NCBI GenBank assembly: GCA_000472185.1
Contig: AVDB01000007.1
Span: forward strand, 1-64,000
Source: Rhodobacteraceae bacterium HIMB11
GTDB lineage: Bacteria > Pseudomonadota > Alphaproteobacteria > Rhodobacterales > Rhodobacteraceae
DNA length: 64,000 nucleotides
Reading direction: 5' to 3'
Shown piece by piece: positions 1-8,343 of this stretch. The notes under the pieces are model-generated. The model did no database searches, was not told where the DNA came from, and saw nothing but the letters and a program-made list of their open reading frames with translations. A program made the translations under genes and the position numbers. The number at the start of each line of letters is the position of its first letter. Within the stretch, counting starts at the first letter, position 1.

Positions 1-870
1 TGAAACATACGCTTTGCTGAAGTCTGAATACCCATCACTGATCTGACCCAGATGCGCGGCGGTCATTTTATGCAGCGTTGGCAATTTATGAAACGGAACC
101 GATGGCATCGCATGATGTTCCGCGTGATAGGGCATATTCCACGCCAAAAACCGTACGATACGTGTTGTCAGGGTGGTGCGTGTGTTCAAAAACATGTCCT
201 CCACCTCCGGGCAGCGTCCGTGTTCGGCCAATAGGTACAGGCGCAACACGGGAAACCCAAGGATCAGTGGCACAATCCACAGCCACAGCAGGGCGGTAGG
301 CGCTGTTGCGAAAGCGACGACATAGGCCACAATCAATAGGACCGCTTCTGCACGCTGGGCCCGCCGTTTGCGCGGTGGGATATAGGATGCAGTCAGCGGC
401 CCGAGGCTGTTCCCAATCAATGTCGTGACCTTGGCCCACCAATAATCCACCGTGCTAATATGGCGTACAAATGCGCCCCAGCTGTTTGGTTTTTCATGAC
501 CATCTAATTCGGGGTCTTTGCCAGAAATATTGGTGTATTTGTGATGCGCCAGATGGAAATAGCGAAACCATAAAAACGGCTGAAACAATAGAAACGCAAT
601 CAAATGTCCCATAACGCTATTTAACCACAGGGATCGGAACGGCGTATTATGGGTGCATTCATGTTGCAGTGTGAACAAAAACGCGATCAGGATACCATGC
701 GGGATCAACATAATCTGCCACAGGGGGAGGGCGAAGTTGATCCAGGACCCTGTTACACCCAGCACTGCGCAGTAGAGCATCAGATGGCGCAATCCATGCA
801 CGTTAGAACGGGCATTTAAACGCGCCTTATCCTGCGCGCTTAGAGTTTTGAGAAAGCTTTTGTGATCCAT
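1..870 (-). CDS. fatty acid desaturase family protein (partial, runs off window start)
   Basis: Membrane di-iron desaturase or hydroxylase. The 290 codons present contain the three histidine boxes of the family: HECTH (about residues 70-74), HLAHH (106-110) and HAEHH (near 250). Hydrophobic segments lie between them, as in fatty acid desaturases that introduce double bonds into membrane acyl chains. The start ATG at 870 begins MDHKSFLK. The C-terminus lies beyond position 1, so total length is unknown. A related carotenoid-type hydroxylase cannot be excluded because all these enzymes share the boxes. It is divergent from the small gene at 966, leaving about 95 bp for both promoters. Confidence 0.85.
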   Translation of the reverse strand, partial: MDHKSFLKTLSAQDKARLNARSNVHGLRHLMLYCAVLGVTGSWINFALPLWQIMLIPHGILIAFLFTLQHECTHNTPFRSLWLNSVMGHLIAFLLFQPFLWFRYFHLAHHKYTNISGKDPELDGHEKPNSWGAFVRHISTVDYWWAKVTTLIGNSLGPLTASYIPPRKRRAQRAEAVLLIVAYVVAFATAPTALLWLWIVPLILGFPVLRLYLLAEHGRCPEVEDMFLNTRTTLTTRIVRFLAWNMPYHAEHHAMPSVPFHKLPTLHKMTAAHLGQISDGYSDFSKAYVS

Positions 871-965
871 CACACCCACCTAACTGTCCCGATATTCAGT
901 ATCCCATTCGCGTTTCATTTCAAGCATTTCGTGACCTTTGGCACCTGGCCCCTAGTTTCACGGTT

Positions 966-1166
966 ATGGCGAAACGTACCTATGAATCTGATGCGCAATA
1001 TGTGGAAACGGTCGATGATCTGGATGACATCGTGCAGGACAAGCGTGAAGGATGGCGGCAAACAAATAGCAAGGCGCGGCGGCGTCAGCGGCGGTACAAA
1101 AAGCGACTGACCCATGAATTGGTCAAACGACACGGTTGGGACGCGTCAGAAGACGATCTGGATTAG
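966..1166 (+). CDS. small charged hypothetical protein (66 aa)
   Basis: Starts MAKRTYES and is very rich in Arg, Lys and Asp, with a basic middle stretch (KARRRQRRYKKR) and an acidic C-terminus. No signal peptide or membrane segment is seen. It fits a conserved small cytoplasmic, perhaps nucleic-acid-binding protein, but I do not recognise a named family. No strong Shine-Dalgarno precedes the ATG. The stop codon overlaps the stop of the convergent gene at 1163, which supports both as real genes. Confidence 0.5.
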   Translation: MAKRTYESDAQYVETVDDLDDIVQDKREGWRQTNSKARRRQRRYKKRLTHELVKRHGWDASEDDLD

Positions 1167-1426
1167 GTATCCAGACGGACACTGACGATCTGAACCTCTT
1201 CATAAATCTCAAGCGCGCTTGCAACGGACGCGGCGGCCTGCATGGCGGCGTCAGATGTTGTATAGCTGCCCAGCTCTTTGAACATCAGGCCACTGTCAAA
1301 TCGCGTACTGACCGAAACCAACATCAAAAGAGTGCTGTCCGCCTGTGCGCCCACAATGACAAATGTTTCAACGCTGGAATTATTGGTCAGCTCATGGATT
1401 TTCGACAAAAGGGTGGGTGAAAACAT
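1163..1426 (-). CDS. hypothetical protein (87 aa)
   Basis: Begins MFSPTLLSKIHEL. This ATG is preferred over an upstream one at 1447 because GGAGGA lies about 7 bases before it. The alternating hydrophobic pattern in the middle suggests a small alpha/beta cytoplasmic domain. There are no cysteines and no transmembrane segment. Function unknown. It converges on the small charged gene at 966, and tRNA-Gly lies upstream on the same strand. Confidence 0.55.
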   Translation of the reverse strand: MFSPTLLSKIHELTNNSSVETFVIVGAQADSTLLMLVSVSTRFDSGLMFKELGSYTTSDAAMQAAASVASALEIYEEVQIVSVRLDT

Positions 1427-1500
1427 CGTCAATTCCTCCGTCTGCATGAACTAACGCAGGTGGATCATCTGACAAGATTTATGACCAAATTTGGAAAATT

Positions 1501-1575
1501 TGGAGCGGGCGATGAGATTCGAACTCACGACATTTACCTTGGCAAGGTAACGCTCTACCCCTGAGCTACGCCCGC
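1501..1575 (-). tRNA. tRNA-Gly (anticodon GCC)
   Basis: The minus strand folds into a cloverleaf with acceptor stem GCGGGCG pairing with CGCCCGC, a T-loop TTCGAAT and an encoded TCCA end. The anticodon loop TTGCCAA places GCC, reading glycine GGC/GGT codons. Confidence 0.95.
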
Positions 1576-1713
1576 GTCCCTGGGTGGGTGCTGTTTATAA
1601 ATAACTTTCGCCCGCTGCAAGCGAAAAACGTAACTTTCTTTCCCGACATGTCGCGGTACCTCTATTTTCTTTTGGAAACCCTGTGCTAATTTGCAGTACG
1701 GGAGTTTTGATAA

Positions 1714-2883
1714 ATGAGAACACAAGTCTGCATTATCGGGGGCGGGCCCTCTGGTTTGTTGTTGGGGCAATTGCTGCACAGTATCGGTGTCGACGCGGTT
1801 GTATTAGAACGTCAAACACAGGAATATGTCCTAAGTCGTATTCGGGCAGGGGTTCTGGAAGTGGGATTTCAAAACCTGATGCGTCAGGCGGGCGTGGGTG
1901 CGCGGATGGACCGCGAAGGACATGTGCACAATGGCACGCTGATCACCTATAACGATGAACGCGTGCGTATTGATTTTAGCACATTAACGGGCACCTCGGT
2001 CATGGTTTATGGTCAGACCGAAGTCACCCGCGATTTATACGCCGCGCGCGCTGAAATTGGAGCCAAAACCTTCCACAGTGTTGAAAATGTTGAGATCCAC
2101 GATGTTGAGGGGGATGCCCCCTATGTCACCTTTGACCAAGACGGCGTGACGCATCGTGTTGAGTGCGATTTTGTTGCTGGCTGTGATGGATTTCATGGTG
2201 TGTCGCGCCAACGCATTCCAAAAGACAAAAGAAAAGAGTTTGAAAGGGAATATCCCTTTGGTTGGCTGGGCGTCTTGTCACGGACACCACCTGCGGATGA
2301 AGAGTTGATATACGCCAATTCATCACGCGGTTTCGCCCTGTGTTCCATGCGAAATGCGGAACTGAGCCGTTATTACATCCAATGCCCCATGACAGATCGG
2401 ATTGAGGATTGGAGTGATGATGCATTTTGGGACGAATTGCGTCGTCGTATCCCTTCCGAAACTGCCGAACAGATGGTGACAGGACCCTCGATTGAAAAAT
2501 CAATCGCACCCCTTCGATCATTCGTCTGTGAACCGATGCAGTGGGGGCGTTTGTTCCTGTGTGGCGATGCGGCGCATATCGTTCCCCCAACAGGGGCAAA
2601 GGGGTTGAACACCGCGGCGTCCGATATCCATTATTTGTTCGAGGCGATGCGGGCCCACTATTTGGATCATGATGCATCTGCGATGGATCAATACGGACCG
2701 CGCGCCTTGGCCCGTGTGTGGAAAACACAGCGCTTTTCGTGGTGGATGACAACGCTATTGCATCATTTCCCAGAGCAAAGCGATTTCGATCACCACATTC
2801 AGGCCGCTGAAATTGCGCATCTGCGCGACAATGTTGAAGCGCAGCGGGTATTAGCGAAAAACTATGTCGGGTTGCCGTACTAA
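1714..2883 (+). CDS. pobA: 4-hydroxybenzoate 3-monooxygenase
   Basis: FAD-dependent aromatic hydroxylase converting 4-hydroxybenzoate to protocatechuate with NADPH and O2, the entry step to the beta-ketoadipate pathway. The 389 aa match the usual length. The Rossmann FAD motif GGGPSG is at residues 9-14, the RIRAGVLE segment at 42-49, the GCDG motif near 158 and the second FAD motif CGDAAHIVPPTGAKG near 285. GGGAG precedes the ATG. No pobR is adjacent; upstream is tRNA-Gly. The window also holds pcaB and pcaD about 33 kb away, which would act later in protocatechuate breakdown. Confidence 0.95.
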   Translation: MRTQVCIIGGGPSGLLLGQLLHSIGVDAVVLERQTQEYVLSRIRAGVLEVGFQNLMRQAGVGARMDREGHVHNGTLITYNDERVRIDFSTLTGTSVMVYGQTEVTRDLYAARAEIGAKTFHSVENVEIHDVEGDAPYVTFDQDGVTHRVECDFVAGCDGFHGVSRQRIPKDKRKEFEREYPFGWLGVLSRTPPADEELIYANSSRGFALCSMRNAELSRYYIQCPMTDRIEDWSDDAFWDELRRRIPSETAEQMVTGPSIEKSIAPLRSFVCEPMQWGRLFLCGDAAHIVPPTGAKGLNTAASDIHYLFEAMRAHYLDHDASAMDQYGPRALARVWKTQRFSWWMTTLLHHFPEQSDFDHHIQAAEIAHLRDNVEAQRVLAKNYVGLPY

Positions 2884-2922
2884 GCGGCAGGTATCAAAAT
2901 AAAAATAAGCGGGTGGGGCGGT

Positions 2923-3138
2923 TTAAACGGCCCCAACCAAGTTTGCGTTCACAGGTGATGCTGCGATTGCATCGTTTGCATCCAGTTCCGCAACGATATT
3001 CGCGATATAGGCGTCAACAAAGGATGCGCGTGAATATCCGATATCCGCAAGTTCGCGATCTGATAGCATGGCAAGTGTTTGATATGCTGCGCTTTTGGCG
3101 CGGCTGATAATCATTACACGGTATAGTGTTCTTAGCAT
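2923..3138 (-). CDS. DUF1127 domain small protein
   Basis: 71 aa with the short DUF1127 pattern LSDRELADIGYSRASF, a conserved 'D-L-x-D-I-G-x-x-R' helix found in many small alphaproteobacterial proteins. Some family members affect RNA turnover or phosphate and carbon metabolism; nothing here shows which role applies. A good Shine-Dalgarno (AAGGAAC) precedes the start. It converges with pobA, with only a 39-bp gap between the two genes. Confidence 0.75.
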   Translation of the reverse strand: MLRTLYRVMIISRAKSAAYQTLAMLSDRELADIGYSRASFVDAYIANIVAELDANDAIAASPVNANLVGAV

Positions 3139-3466
3139 TTTTTGTTCCTTTCTTGCTATGAGGATTAGATAGCATTGTTATCGCTAACTTACCTCATCCA
3201 AGTTGGAATTGCTGCAATGCAGAAAATGCATGGCGCGAAGGGCACTGTTGCGTTGCTTTGTTAAATGTGGTTGATAAATTGACAGGTGTGTAACTATTTG
3301 TTGTCATTTTGATAATATAGTGTACAGCTGTATACATGTTGAGTGATGCACCCCTGACATGATGCCTCAACATATTTCTCCCCATTGGACTGGCCCCACA
3401 TTTTGTGGGGCATTCTTTGTCATGCAAAGATCACGTATCACAGTGCTTGAATTTATGAGAAGTAAG
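3139..3466. other. intergenic region with one hairpin
   Basis: No coding region is supported here. It holds the upstream region of the DUF1127 gene and a perfect hairpin at 3393-3411, listed separately. The short minus-strand reading frame over this stretch has no domain or codon bias that supports it. Confidence 0.5.
3393..3420 (+). terminator. possible Rho-independent terminator
   Basis: An 8-bp perfect stem (GCCCCACA / TGTGGGGC) with a 3-nt loop is followed on the plus strand by ATTCTTTGT, a weak T-rich tract. No plus-strand gene ends just upstream, so its function is uncertain. Confidence 0.35.
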
Positions 3467-3550
3467 TGGTGGGCGACCTAGGAATCGAACCTAGCGTGCG
3501 TCTCCGCGAGGGAGTTACAGTCCCCTGCCACACCTTGCGGCCTGTCGCCC
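3467..3550 (-). tRNA. tRNA-Tyr (anticodon GTA)
   Basis: Class II tRNA on the minus strand: acceptor GGGCGAC pairs with GTCGCCC, then A73 and encoded CCA. The anticodon loop CTGTAAC gives GTA. A long variable arm and the T-arm CTAGG/CCTAG are present. Confidence 0.93.
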
Positions 3551-3685
3551 ACTTACCAAGTGTTAAATACTTGAATGAAGGGGTGATTAGCCTTGTTAAA
3601 TAGTATCGTCAACTAGAAAATCCCTTGAAATTCGAACTCATTCTGGCGCAGAAGGCAAAACAAAGAAAAAAAGGCGTAATTTGCG

Positions 3686-4462
3686 ATGAAAAAGCCAAAG
3701 TGGGTTGTTGAAAAAGAACAAGCGAAAAAGGCGGCAGCTCAGGAAACAGTGTGGCTTTTTGGTTTGCATGCGGTGCGCGATGCGCTGTTAAATCCAAATC
3801 GACAGCATCTGCGTTTGATCCTGACGAAAAATGCGGCCGACAAATTGGCGGATGCGGTTCAGCATGCGGGTATTGATCCAGAAATCTGTGATCCCCGTAA
3901 ATTTGCAGCCCCGCTTGATCCTGCGTCTGTGCATCAGGGCGCGGCCTTAGAAACGAAACCGTTAAAATGGGGCAGTCTTGAGGATGTCGCATTGGCCCCA
4001 GGGGCAGGGGCGCCACGTTTGATTCTGCTGGATCAGGTGACGGACCCCCATAACGTGGGTGCCATTTTACGATCTGCCGAGGTGTTCGGGGCAAGTGCCG
4101 TCATCGGCACACAGCGCCACAGCGCGCCTGAAACGGGTGCATTGGCCAAAACTGCCAGTGGGGCATTGGAGCGCCAACCGTATTTGCGTCTGCGCAATTT
4201 GGCCGATTCTATTCAAGAGCTGCAAAAGCTGGGATATTTGGTGCTGGGCCTTGATGGCGAGGCGAGTGAGGCAATCGACACCGTCTATGCCGCGCATCAG
4301 GACCGCGCCATCGCGCTGGTACTTGGGGCAGAGGGGCCAGGGTTGCGCCAGCGGACCAAGGAAACTGTAGATCAATTGGTGCGCATCGAATTTGCAGGGG
4401 AATTTGGATCGCTGAACGTATCAAACGCGGCTGCGGTCGCACTATATGCCGTCACGCGTTAG
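3686..4462 (+). CDS. rlmB: 23S rRNA (guanosine-2'-O)-methyltransferase RlmB-type (SpoU family)
   Basis: 258 aa. An N-terminal RNA-binding part includes LFGLHAVRDAL (about residue 25). A SpoU/TrmH knotted methyltransferase domain follows with motif 1 LDQVTDPHNVGAILRSA (about 115-131), motif 2 LGAEGPGLR (near 215) and motif 3 SLNVSNAAAVALY at the end. This is the pattern of the enzyme methylating G2251 of 23S rRNA. The leading lysine-rich stretch is normal for alphaproteobacterial members. Its last 4 bp overlap the convergent membrane-protein gene. Confidence 0.9.
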   Translation: MKKPKWVVEKEQAKKAAAQETVWLFGLHAVRDALLNPNRQHLRLILTKNAADKLADAVQHAGIDPEICDPRKFAAPLDPASVHQGAALETKPLKWGSLEDVALAPGAGAPRLILLDQVTDPHNVGAILRSAEVFGASAVIGTQRHSAPETGALAKTASGALERQPYLRLRNLADSIQELQKLGYLVLGLDGEASEAIDTVYAAHQDRAIALVLGAEGPGLRQRTKETVDQLVRIEFAGEFGSLNVSNAAAVALYAVTR

Positions 4463-5361
4463 GGGATTAGCCAAGGGATAAATCGCCCTTTTACCAACCA
4501 CGCAACGCCAAACGCCATTAGGCCAATCGCCTCAAATACAAAGGTAAGGCGATAGCCTTCCCACCATGGGACCAATGATCCCAGATACCATTCAGAGACG
4601 GTTGCGCCACCAATGGCCACCATCGCCAGCGTAATGCAAATTGCGCACCCGAAATAAATACGATTGCGTCGCCGTTTATGCGTACCGATTTGACCATTGA
4701 TAACATCCTGTTCAATCTGAACACGGCGGAACACAAACAGCGTGAAATAAAACAAAATCGCGAACAAAACGGCAGCAGCGATATAATGGAAATTATTCCA
4801 AAACGGGGACGTCACACCCAAATGCGCTGTTAAATCTGTGTGAAGGCATCCTTGTAAAATGAATTCACTTCCACCGGCAGCCTGCGCATGCAGTGATGAT
4901 GTTGCGCATGGGGTATTCAGGTCCGTTGGGGCAGGAATGCTTTGAGCCAAATCCAACCCGCCCTGTGCGTTTGACAAAAAGGGCCGCAGGGTTTCACCGT
5001 TTAAAACACACCCGCTGCCACGGGTGGGAAAAACGGCAACATAGATGGCCGCTATCCCTGCGATGCGGGTCAGGATCACATCACGTGTCATGAACTGACG
5101 TGGCCCGTCGACGCGGTAAACGAGCAACATGCACATACCAATGAAAATCAACGCCCGAACAAACAAATCACCTGCAATCGGAATGTAATAAAAATGGCTG
5201 ATCGAGGCGGGGAAACACGCAAAATCCGCAAGTGTCATTCCCCACAACACAATGGGCAGGAAAAACGCCGTGTATCCGATGATCAGATGCACACGCTCTT
5301 CACTGGCGCTAAAGGGCAGTTTTTTCACGTTTGTCGGGCTGGGTTTCAGAAAATGTAACAT
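4459..5361 (-). CDS. multi-pass membrane protein of unknown function
   Basis: About 300 aa from the preferred start MLHFLKPS (an upstream in-frame ATG would overlap the divergent zinc-ribbon gene). Five to six hydrophobic segments are visible: near residues 25-45, 60-80, 95-115, then after a cysteine-containing periplasmic loop of about 80 residues, near 205-225, 245-265 and 275-295. The loop cysteines could form disulphides. I do not recognise a family. The start is uncertain because neither candidate ATG has a clear Shine-Dalgarno. Confidence 0.65.
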   Translation of the reverse strand: MLHFLKPSPTNVKKLPFSASEERVHLIIGYTAFFLPIVLWGMTLADFACFPASISHFYYIPIAGDLFVRALIFIGMCMLLVYRVDGPRQFMTRDVILTRIAGIAAIYVAVFPTRGSGCVLNGETLRPFLSNAQGGLDLAQSIPAPTDLNTPCATSSLHAQAAGGSEFILQGCLHTDLTAHLGVTSPFWNNFHYIAAAVLFAILFYFTLFVFRRVQIEQDVINGQIGTHKRRRNRIYFGCAICITLAMVAIGGATVSEWYLGSLVPWWEGYRLTFVFEAIGLMAFGVAWLVKGRFIPWLIP

Positions 5362-5446
5362 TTGAACGAAATTTAGAGGGATAAAGTTTAAAACTTTATG
5401 AGGATCACCTAAATCTTTGTGAAGGTCGACAAGGGAAGAGGAAAAC

Positions 5447-5641
5447 ATGGCCGCACAAAAAATTGCCACCTGTTGTTATTGCGGCACGAAAGCGGCGCTG
5501 GTTTTTCGTGGAAAAGACAGCCATGAACTAAGCTGTGGGTCCTGTGGTGCACCATTGCACGATCTGAAGCGTCTGCCTGTTGAACCGTGTGCCAAAACAC
5601 CCAAAAAACGCCCCGCTGATCCTTGGCATCCCGTTTCCTAG
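5447..5641 (+). CDS. small zinc-ribbon protein (apparently truncated by an in-frame TAG)
   Basis: 64 aa with two Cys pairs, CCYCG (residues 9-13) and CGSCG (about 31-35), spaced as in a zinc ribbon, and the segment RGKDSHELSCGSCGAPL. A good Shine-Dalgarno (GAAGAGGAAAAC) precedes the ATG. The TAG at 5639-5641 is followed in the same frame by a further open stretch to 5755 with a Lys-rich tract and a DVIED-DD-ILD end. From memory, Rhodobacteraceae relatives have zinc ribbon, basic linker and acidic DVIEDIFD-type tail in one protein, so this copy may be interrupted by a nonsense codon. Function unknown. Confidence 0.6.
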   Translation: MAAQKIATCCYCGTKAALVFRGKDSHELSCGSCGAPLHDLKRLPVEPCAKTPKKRPADPWHPVS

Positions 5642-5656
5642 AAGTCCGCCAAAAAG

Positions 5657-5755
5657 ATGAAGCCCCAGAAGAAGCCCAAGAAAAAGAAAGGGTTCAGTTT
5701 CATGAAGACGGCCTTTGACGTGATCGAAGATGTGTTTGATGATATCCTAGATTGA
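5657..5755 (+). other. open frame continuing the zinc-ribbon gene after a TAG (32 aa if translated alone)
   Basis: The frame starts MKPQKKPKKKKGF and ends FDDILD. It lies in the same frame as the zinc-ribbon gene, 15 nt after its TAG. It could be a separate micro-gene (no convincing Shine-Dalgarno, only AAAAAG before ATG) or the detached C-terminus of a longer ancestral protein. The latter is more likely. Confidence 0.45.
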
Positions 5756-5842
5756 CGCATTTCTGTGCGCGTGCGGCGCAGTTACGCTGGAACACCTGCG
5801 GAAAACGTGTATAGGGGTAGGTAATCTGATCAGGAGCTGCCC

Positions 5843-6967
5843 ATGAATTATGATGAACCAGGTTTGGTAGAGGCGACGCATCGCGACATTATCGCCCCAA
5901 TCGAGGATATTTTGGATGCCGCACGTAACGGCAAAATGTTCATTCTGGTCGATCATGAAGATCGCGAAAACGAAGGCGATTTGGTGATCCCTGCGCAAAT
6001 GGCGACCCCGGATGCGATCAATTTTATGGCAACCCATGGCCGCGGATTGATTTGTTTGGCGATGACATCGGATCGGGTGGATGATCTGGGTCTGGATTTG
6101 ATGCGCACGAATAACTCGTCCCGTCACGAAACCGCGTTCACAGTGTCGATTGAGGCGCGTGAGGGCGTGACAACGGGCATTTCGGCCCATGACCGCGCAC
6201 GTACCGTTTCGGTGGCGATTGATGCATCAAAGGGACCGGCAGATTTGGCCTCACCCGGACACGTGTTTCCGCTGCGCGCGCGCAAGGGTGGTGTGTTGGT
6301 CCGTGCAGGCCATACCGAGGCCGCTGTTGATATCAGCCGCCTTGCAGGATTAAACCCATCAGGTGTGATTTGCGAAATCATGAACGAAGATGGATCAATG
6401 GCCCGCCTGCCTGATCTGATTTCATTTGCACAAAAACATGGCCTGAAAATTGGCACGATCAGTGATTTGATCGCCTATCGCCGGCGCCACGACAATTTGG
6501 TGAGCGTGAAAAACGAAACCACGGTGACATCGGAATTTGGTGGCGATTGGCAAATGCGCGTGTTCGAAGATGAAACGCACGGCGACCAACACGTGGCCCT
6601 GATCAAGGGCGACATCAGCGGGGATGATCCGGTTTTGGTGCGTATGCATGCCATGGACCCGATGTTGGACATCATCGGCGCGGGCCCCAAAGGGCGCACA
6701 AATGAATTTGGCGATGCCATGGACATCGTCGCGCAAGCAGGTCGCGGTGTTGTGGTCCTATTGCGTGACACCTCTATGAAGTTTGAAGAGGCCGAGGACA
6801 GCAGTCCCAAAACACTGCGCCAATATGGGCTTGGCGCACAGATTTTGTCGGCGCTGGGGCTGTCAAAACTTACGCTACTGACCAATTCACCAACGCCCAA
6901 GGTTGTCGGGCTTGAGGCCTATGGATTGGAAATTACAGGCACACAAAAAATTTCGGAGCTGGGATAA
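5843..6967 (+). CDS. ribB: 3,4-dihydroxy-2-butanone-4-phosphate synthase with degenerate GTP cyclohydrolase II-like domain (RibBX type)
   Basis: 374 aa. Residues 1 to about 215 are a complete RibB domain: acidic loop DHEDRENEGDL (37-47), PGHVFPL (138-144) and GHTEA (156-160). It forms dihydroxybutanone phosphate from ribulose-5-phosphate for riboflavin synthesis. Residues about 220-374 align with RibA but lack the three zinc cysteines expected near 270-290, and the EGRG motif reads AGRG, so cyclohydrolase activity is probably lost. This is the RibBX arrangement known in Proteobacteria. AGGAG precedes the ATG. The gene overlaps ribH by 1 nt (TAATG), so the two are translationally coupled. Confidence 0.9.
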   Translation: MNYDEPGLVEATHRDIIAPIEDILDAARNGKMFILVDHEDRENEGDLVIPAQMATPDAINFMATHGRGLICLAMTSDRVDDLGLDLMRTNNSSRHETAFTVSIEAREGVTTGISAHDRARTVSVAIDASKGPADLASPGHVFPLRARKGGVLVRAGHTEAAVDISRLAGLNPSGVICEIMNEDGSMARLPDLISFAQKHGLKIGTISDLIAYRRRHDNLVSVKNETTVTSEFGGDWQMRVFEDETHGDQHVALIKGDISGDDPVLVRMHAMDPMLDIIGAGPKGRTNEFGDAMDIVAQAGRGVVVLLRDTSMKFEEAEDSSPKTLRQYGLGAQILSALGLSKLTLLTNSPTPKVVGLEAYGLEITGTQKISELG

Positions 6968-7497
6968 TGGCATCAAATGAAACGCATTATGTTTTGGACC
7001 GCCCAAGTTTTGACAAACCTGTCAAAGTGCTGATTGTAGTGTCCCCCTATTACAAACAAATTGCTGATCAATTGGTCACAGGGGCCAAGGCCGAGATTGA
7101 GGCCGCGGGTGGTACATGGGATCTGATCGAGGTGCCAGGCGCATTGGAAATTCCCACCGCCATCGGCATTTCCGAACGCCTTAGCAATTTTGATGGCTAT
7201 GTGGCGTTGGGCTGCGTGGTGCGGGGCGAAACAACGCATTATGAAACCGTCTGCAATGACAGTTCACGCGCATTGACCATGTTGGGGTTGCAGGGCTTAT
7301 GCATTGGGAACGGTATCCTGACCGTTGAAAATATGGATCAGGCAACTGTACGTGCCAAAGCGGATGGTCAAAATAAAGGGGGCGGCGCGGCGGCTGCGGC
7401 CTTGCATCTGATTGCATTGACCCGTAAATGGGGCGCTTCGCGTAAGGGGGTTGGATTCCGCCCCTCAGATGACGCATATCAACTTGCATCGGATTAA
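6967..7497 (+). CDS. ribH: 6,7-dimethyl-8-ribityllumazine synthase
   Basis: 176 aa. Condenses dihydroxybutanone phosphate with the ribityl-pyrimidine to lumazine, the penultimate riboflavin step. Family motifs are visible: VPGALEIP (about residues 57-64), GCVVRGETTHYE (79-90, with the catalytic His at 88) and the TVENMDQA segment. It overlaps the ribB stop codon, and nusB follows 8 bp downstream, the usual ribH-nusB order. No FMN riboswitch motif is present upstream of the operon in the 87-bp gap before ribB. Confidence 0.95.
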   Translation: MASNETHYVLDRPSFDKPVKVLIVVSPYYKQIADQLVTGAKAEIEAAGGTWDLIEVPGALEIPTAIGISERLSNFDGYVALGCVVRGETTHYETVCNDSSRALTMLGLQGLCIGNGILTVENMDQATVRAKADGQNKGGGAAAAALHLIALTRKWGASRKGVGFRPSDDAYQLASD

Positions 7498-7505
7498 ACG
7501 ACACC

Positions 7506-7985
7506 ATGACCACTCGTCCTGAACTTTCTGGTAATCAAAAACGCAAAATGCGCACGGCAAGCCGCCTTTATGCGGTGCAGGCCTTGTTTCAGATGGAACA
7601 TTCAGGGCAGGCCAGCGATGTTGTGGCGCGTGAATTTTTGGATCACCGTTTTGGCGCGATCTATGATGAAGGCGAGATGCAAGAGGGCGATCCAGACCTA
7701 TTTAAAAAAATCGTCAACGACGCGGTGAACCATCAGGCCTTGATCGACCAAATGACCGATCGCGCATTGGTGGCCAAATGGCCGATTGCACGGATTGATC
7801 CAACATTGCGGTCCCTGTTTCGTGCCGCAGGTGCGGAATTGACGCAATCCGATACGCCGCCCAAGGTTGTGATCGTGGAATACGTCGATCTGGCCGCCGC
7901 CTTTTACCCCGATGGGAAAGAATCCAAGTTCTGCAACGCTGTTTTGGATCATATGGCCCGCGAGGCCAAGCCCGAGGCGTTTTAA
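7506..7985 (+). CDS. nusB: transcription antitermination factor NusB
   Basis: 159 aa all-helical RNA-binding protein that joins NusE at boxA of rRNA leaders. The N-terminus carries the family pattern RTASRLYAVQALFQME (about residues 12-27), and the C-terminal half has LRSLFRAAGAEL followed by VVIVEYVDLAAAFYPDGKESKFCNAVLDHMA. It is the third gene of the ribB-ribH-nusB operon. The start ATG has only a weak Shine-Dalgarno, consistent with coupling to ribH. Confidence 0.93.
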   Translation: MTTRPELSGNQKRKMRTASRLYAVQALFQMEHSGQASDVVAREFLDHRFGAIYDEGEMQEGDPDLFKKIVNDAVNHQALIDQMTDRALVAKWPIARIDPTLRSLFRAAGAELTQSDTPPKVVIVEYVDLAAAFYPDGKESKFCNAVLDHMAREAKPEAF

Positions 7986-8292
7986 GGCATTTTCAAGTCA
8001 CATTGTTTAAAGTTGAAATGCGCGGTTCTGTTTCCAATCCGACTTAGGGCGGCGCTAACAACGAACTATCTGTGAAATGCTTTATTTCACTAAATTTCTT
8101 GACTAAGGATTAATTTTATTGCCCCGATCATGCGCGGTCGAAGCGAAAGCGTAGACTATTCGCGTATGATCCAGCCCACTCCCGTCCGGAAGGGCGAGAG
8201 CTTCATTTCATTCAGCCCTGTTAACCGCCCCTTGGCGTGTGCTTGTCCTTTGGTGTATGACAAAAAAATGCGAAAATTTTTGTTTCACGCGT

Positions 8293-8318
8293 AAAAGCCC
8301 GATCCAGAATTTGGGCTT
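8293..8318 (-). terminator. Rho-independent terminator, minus strand
   Basis: Read on the minus strand, AAGCCC and GGGCTT form a 6-bp stem around a 12-nt loop and are followed by TTTTA. It would end transcripts coming from the methyltransferase gene or from the candidate RNA just upstream. Confidence 0.55.
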
Positions 8319-8343
8319 GGTCACTGCAATGGGTAGAATGTGT

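Noticed and set aside
2126-2752. 208-codon minus-strand frame inside pobA
   Set aside because: Shadow of pobA: the plus-strand frame has a complete conserved protein with all motifs.
3194-3427. 77-codon minus-strand frame between the DUF1127 gene and tRNA-Tyr
   Set aside because: No domain, no ribosome site, and it crosses a perfect hairpin.
5756-5842. FMN riboswitch before ribB
   Set aside because: The 87-bp gap is too short and lacks the conserved AGGGGCA and CCGACCGGCGGT elements.
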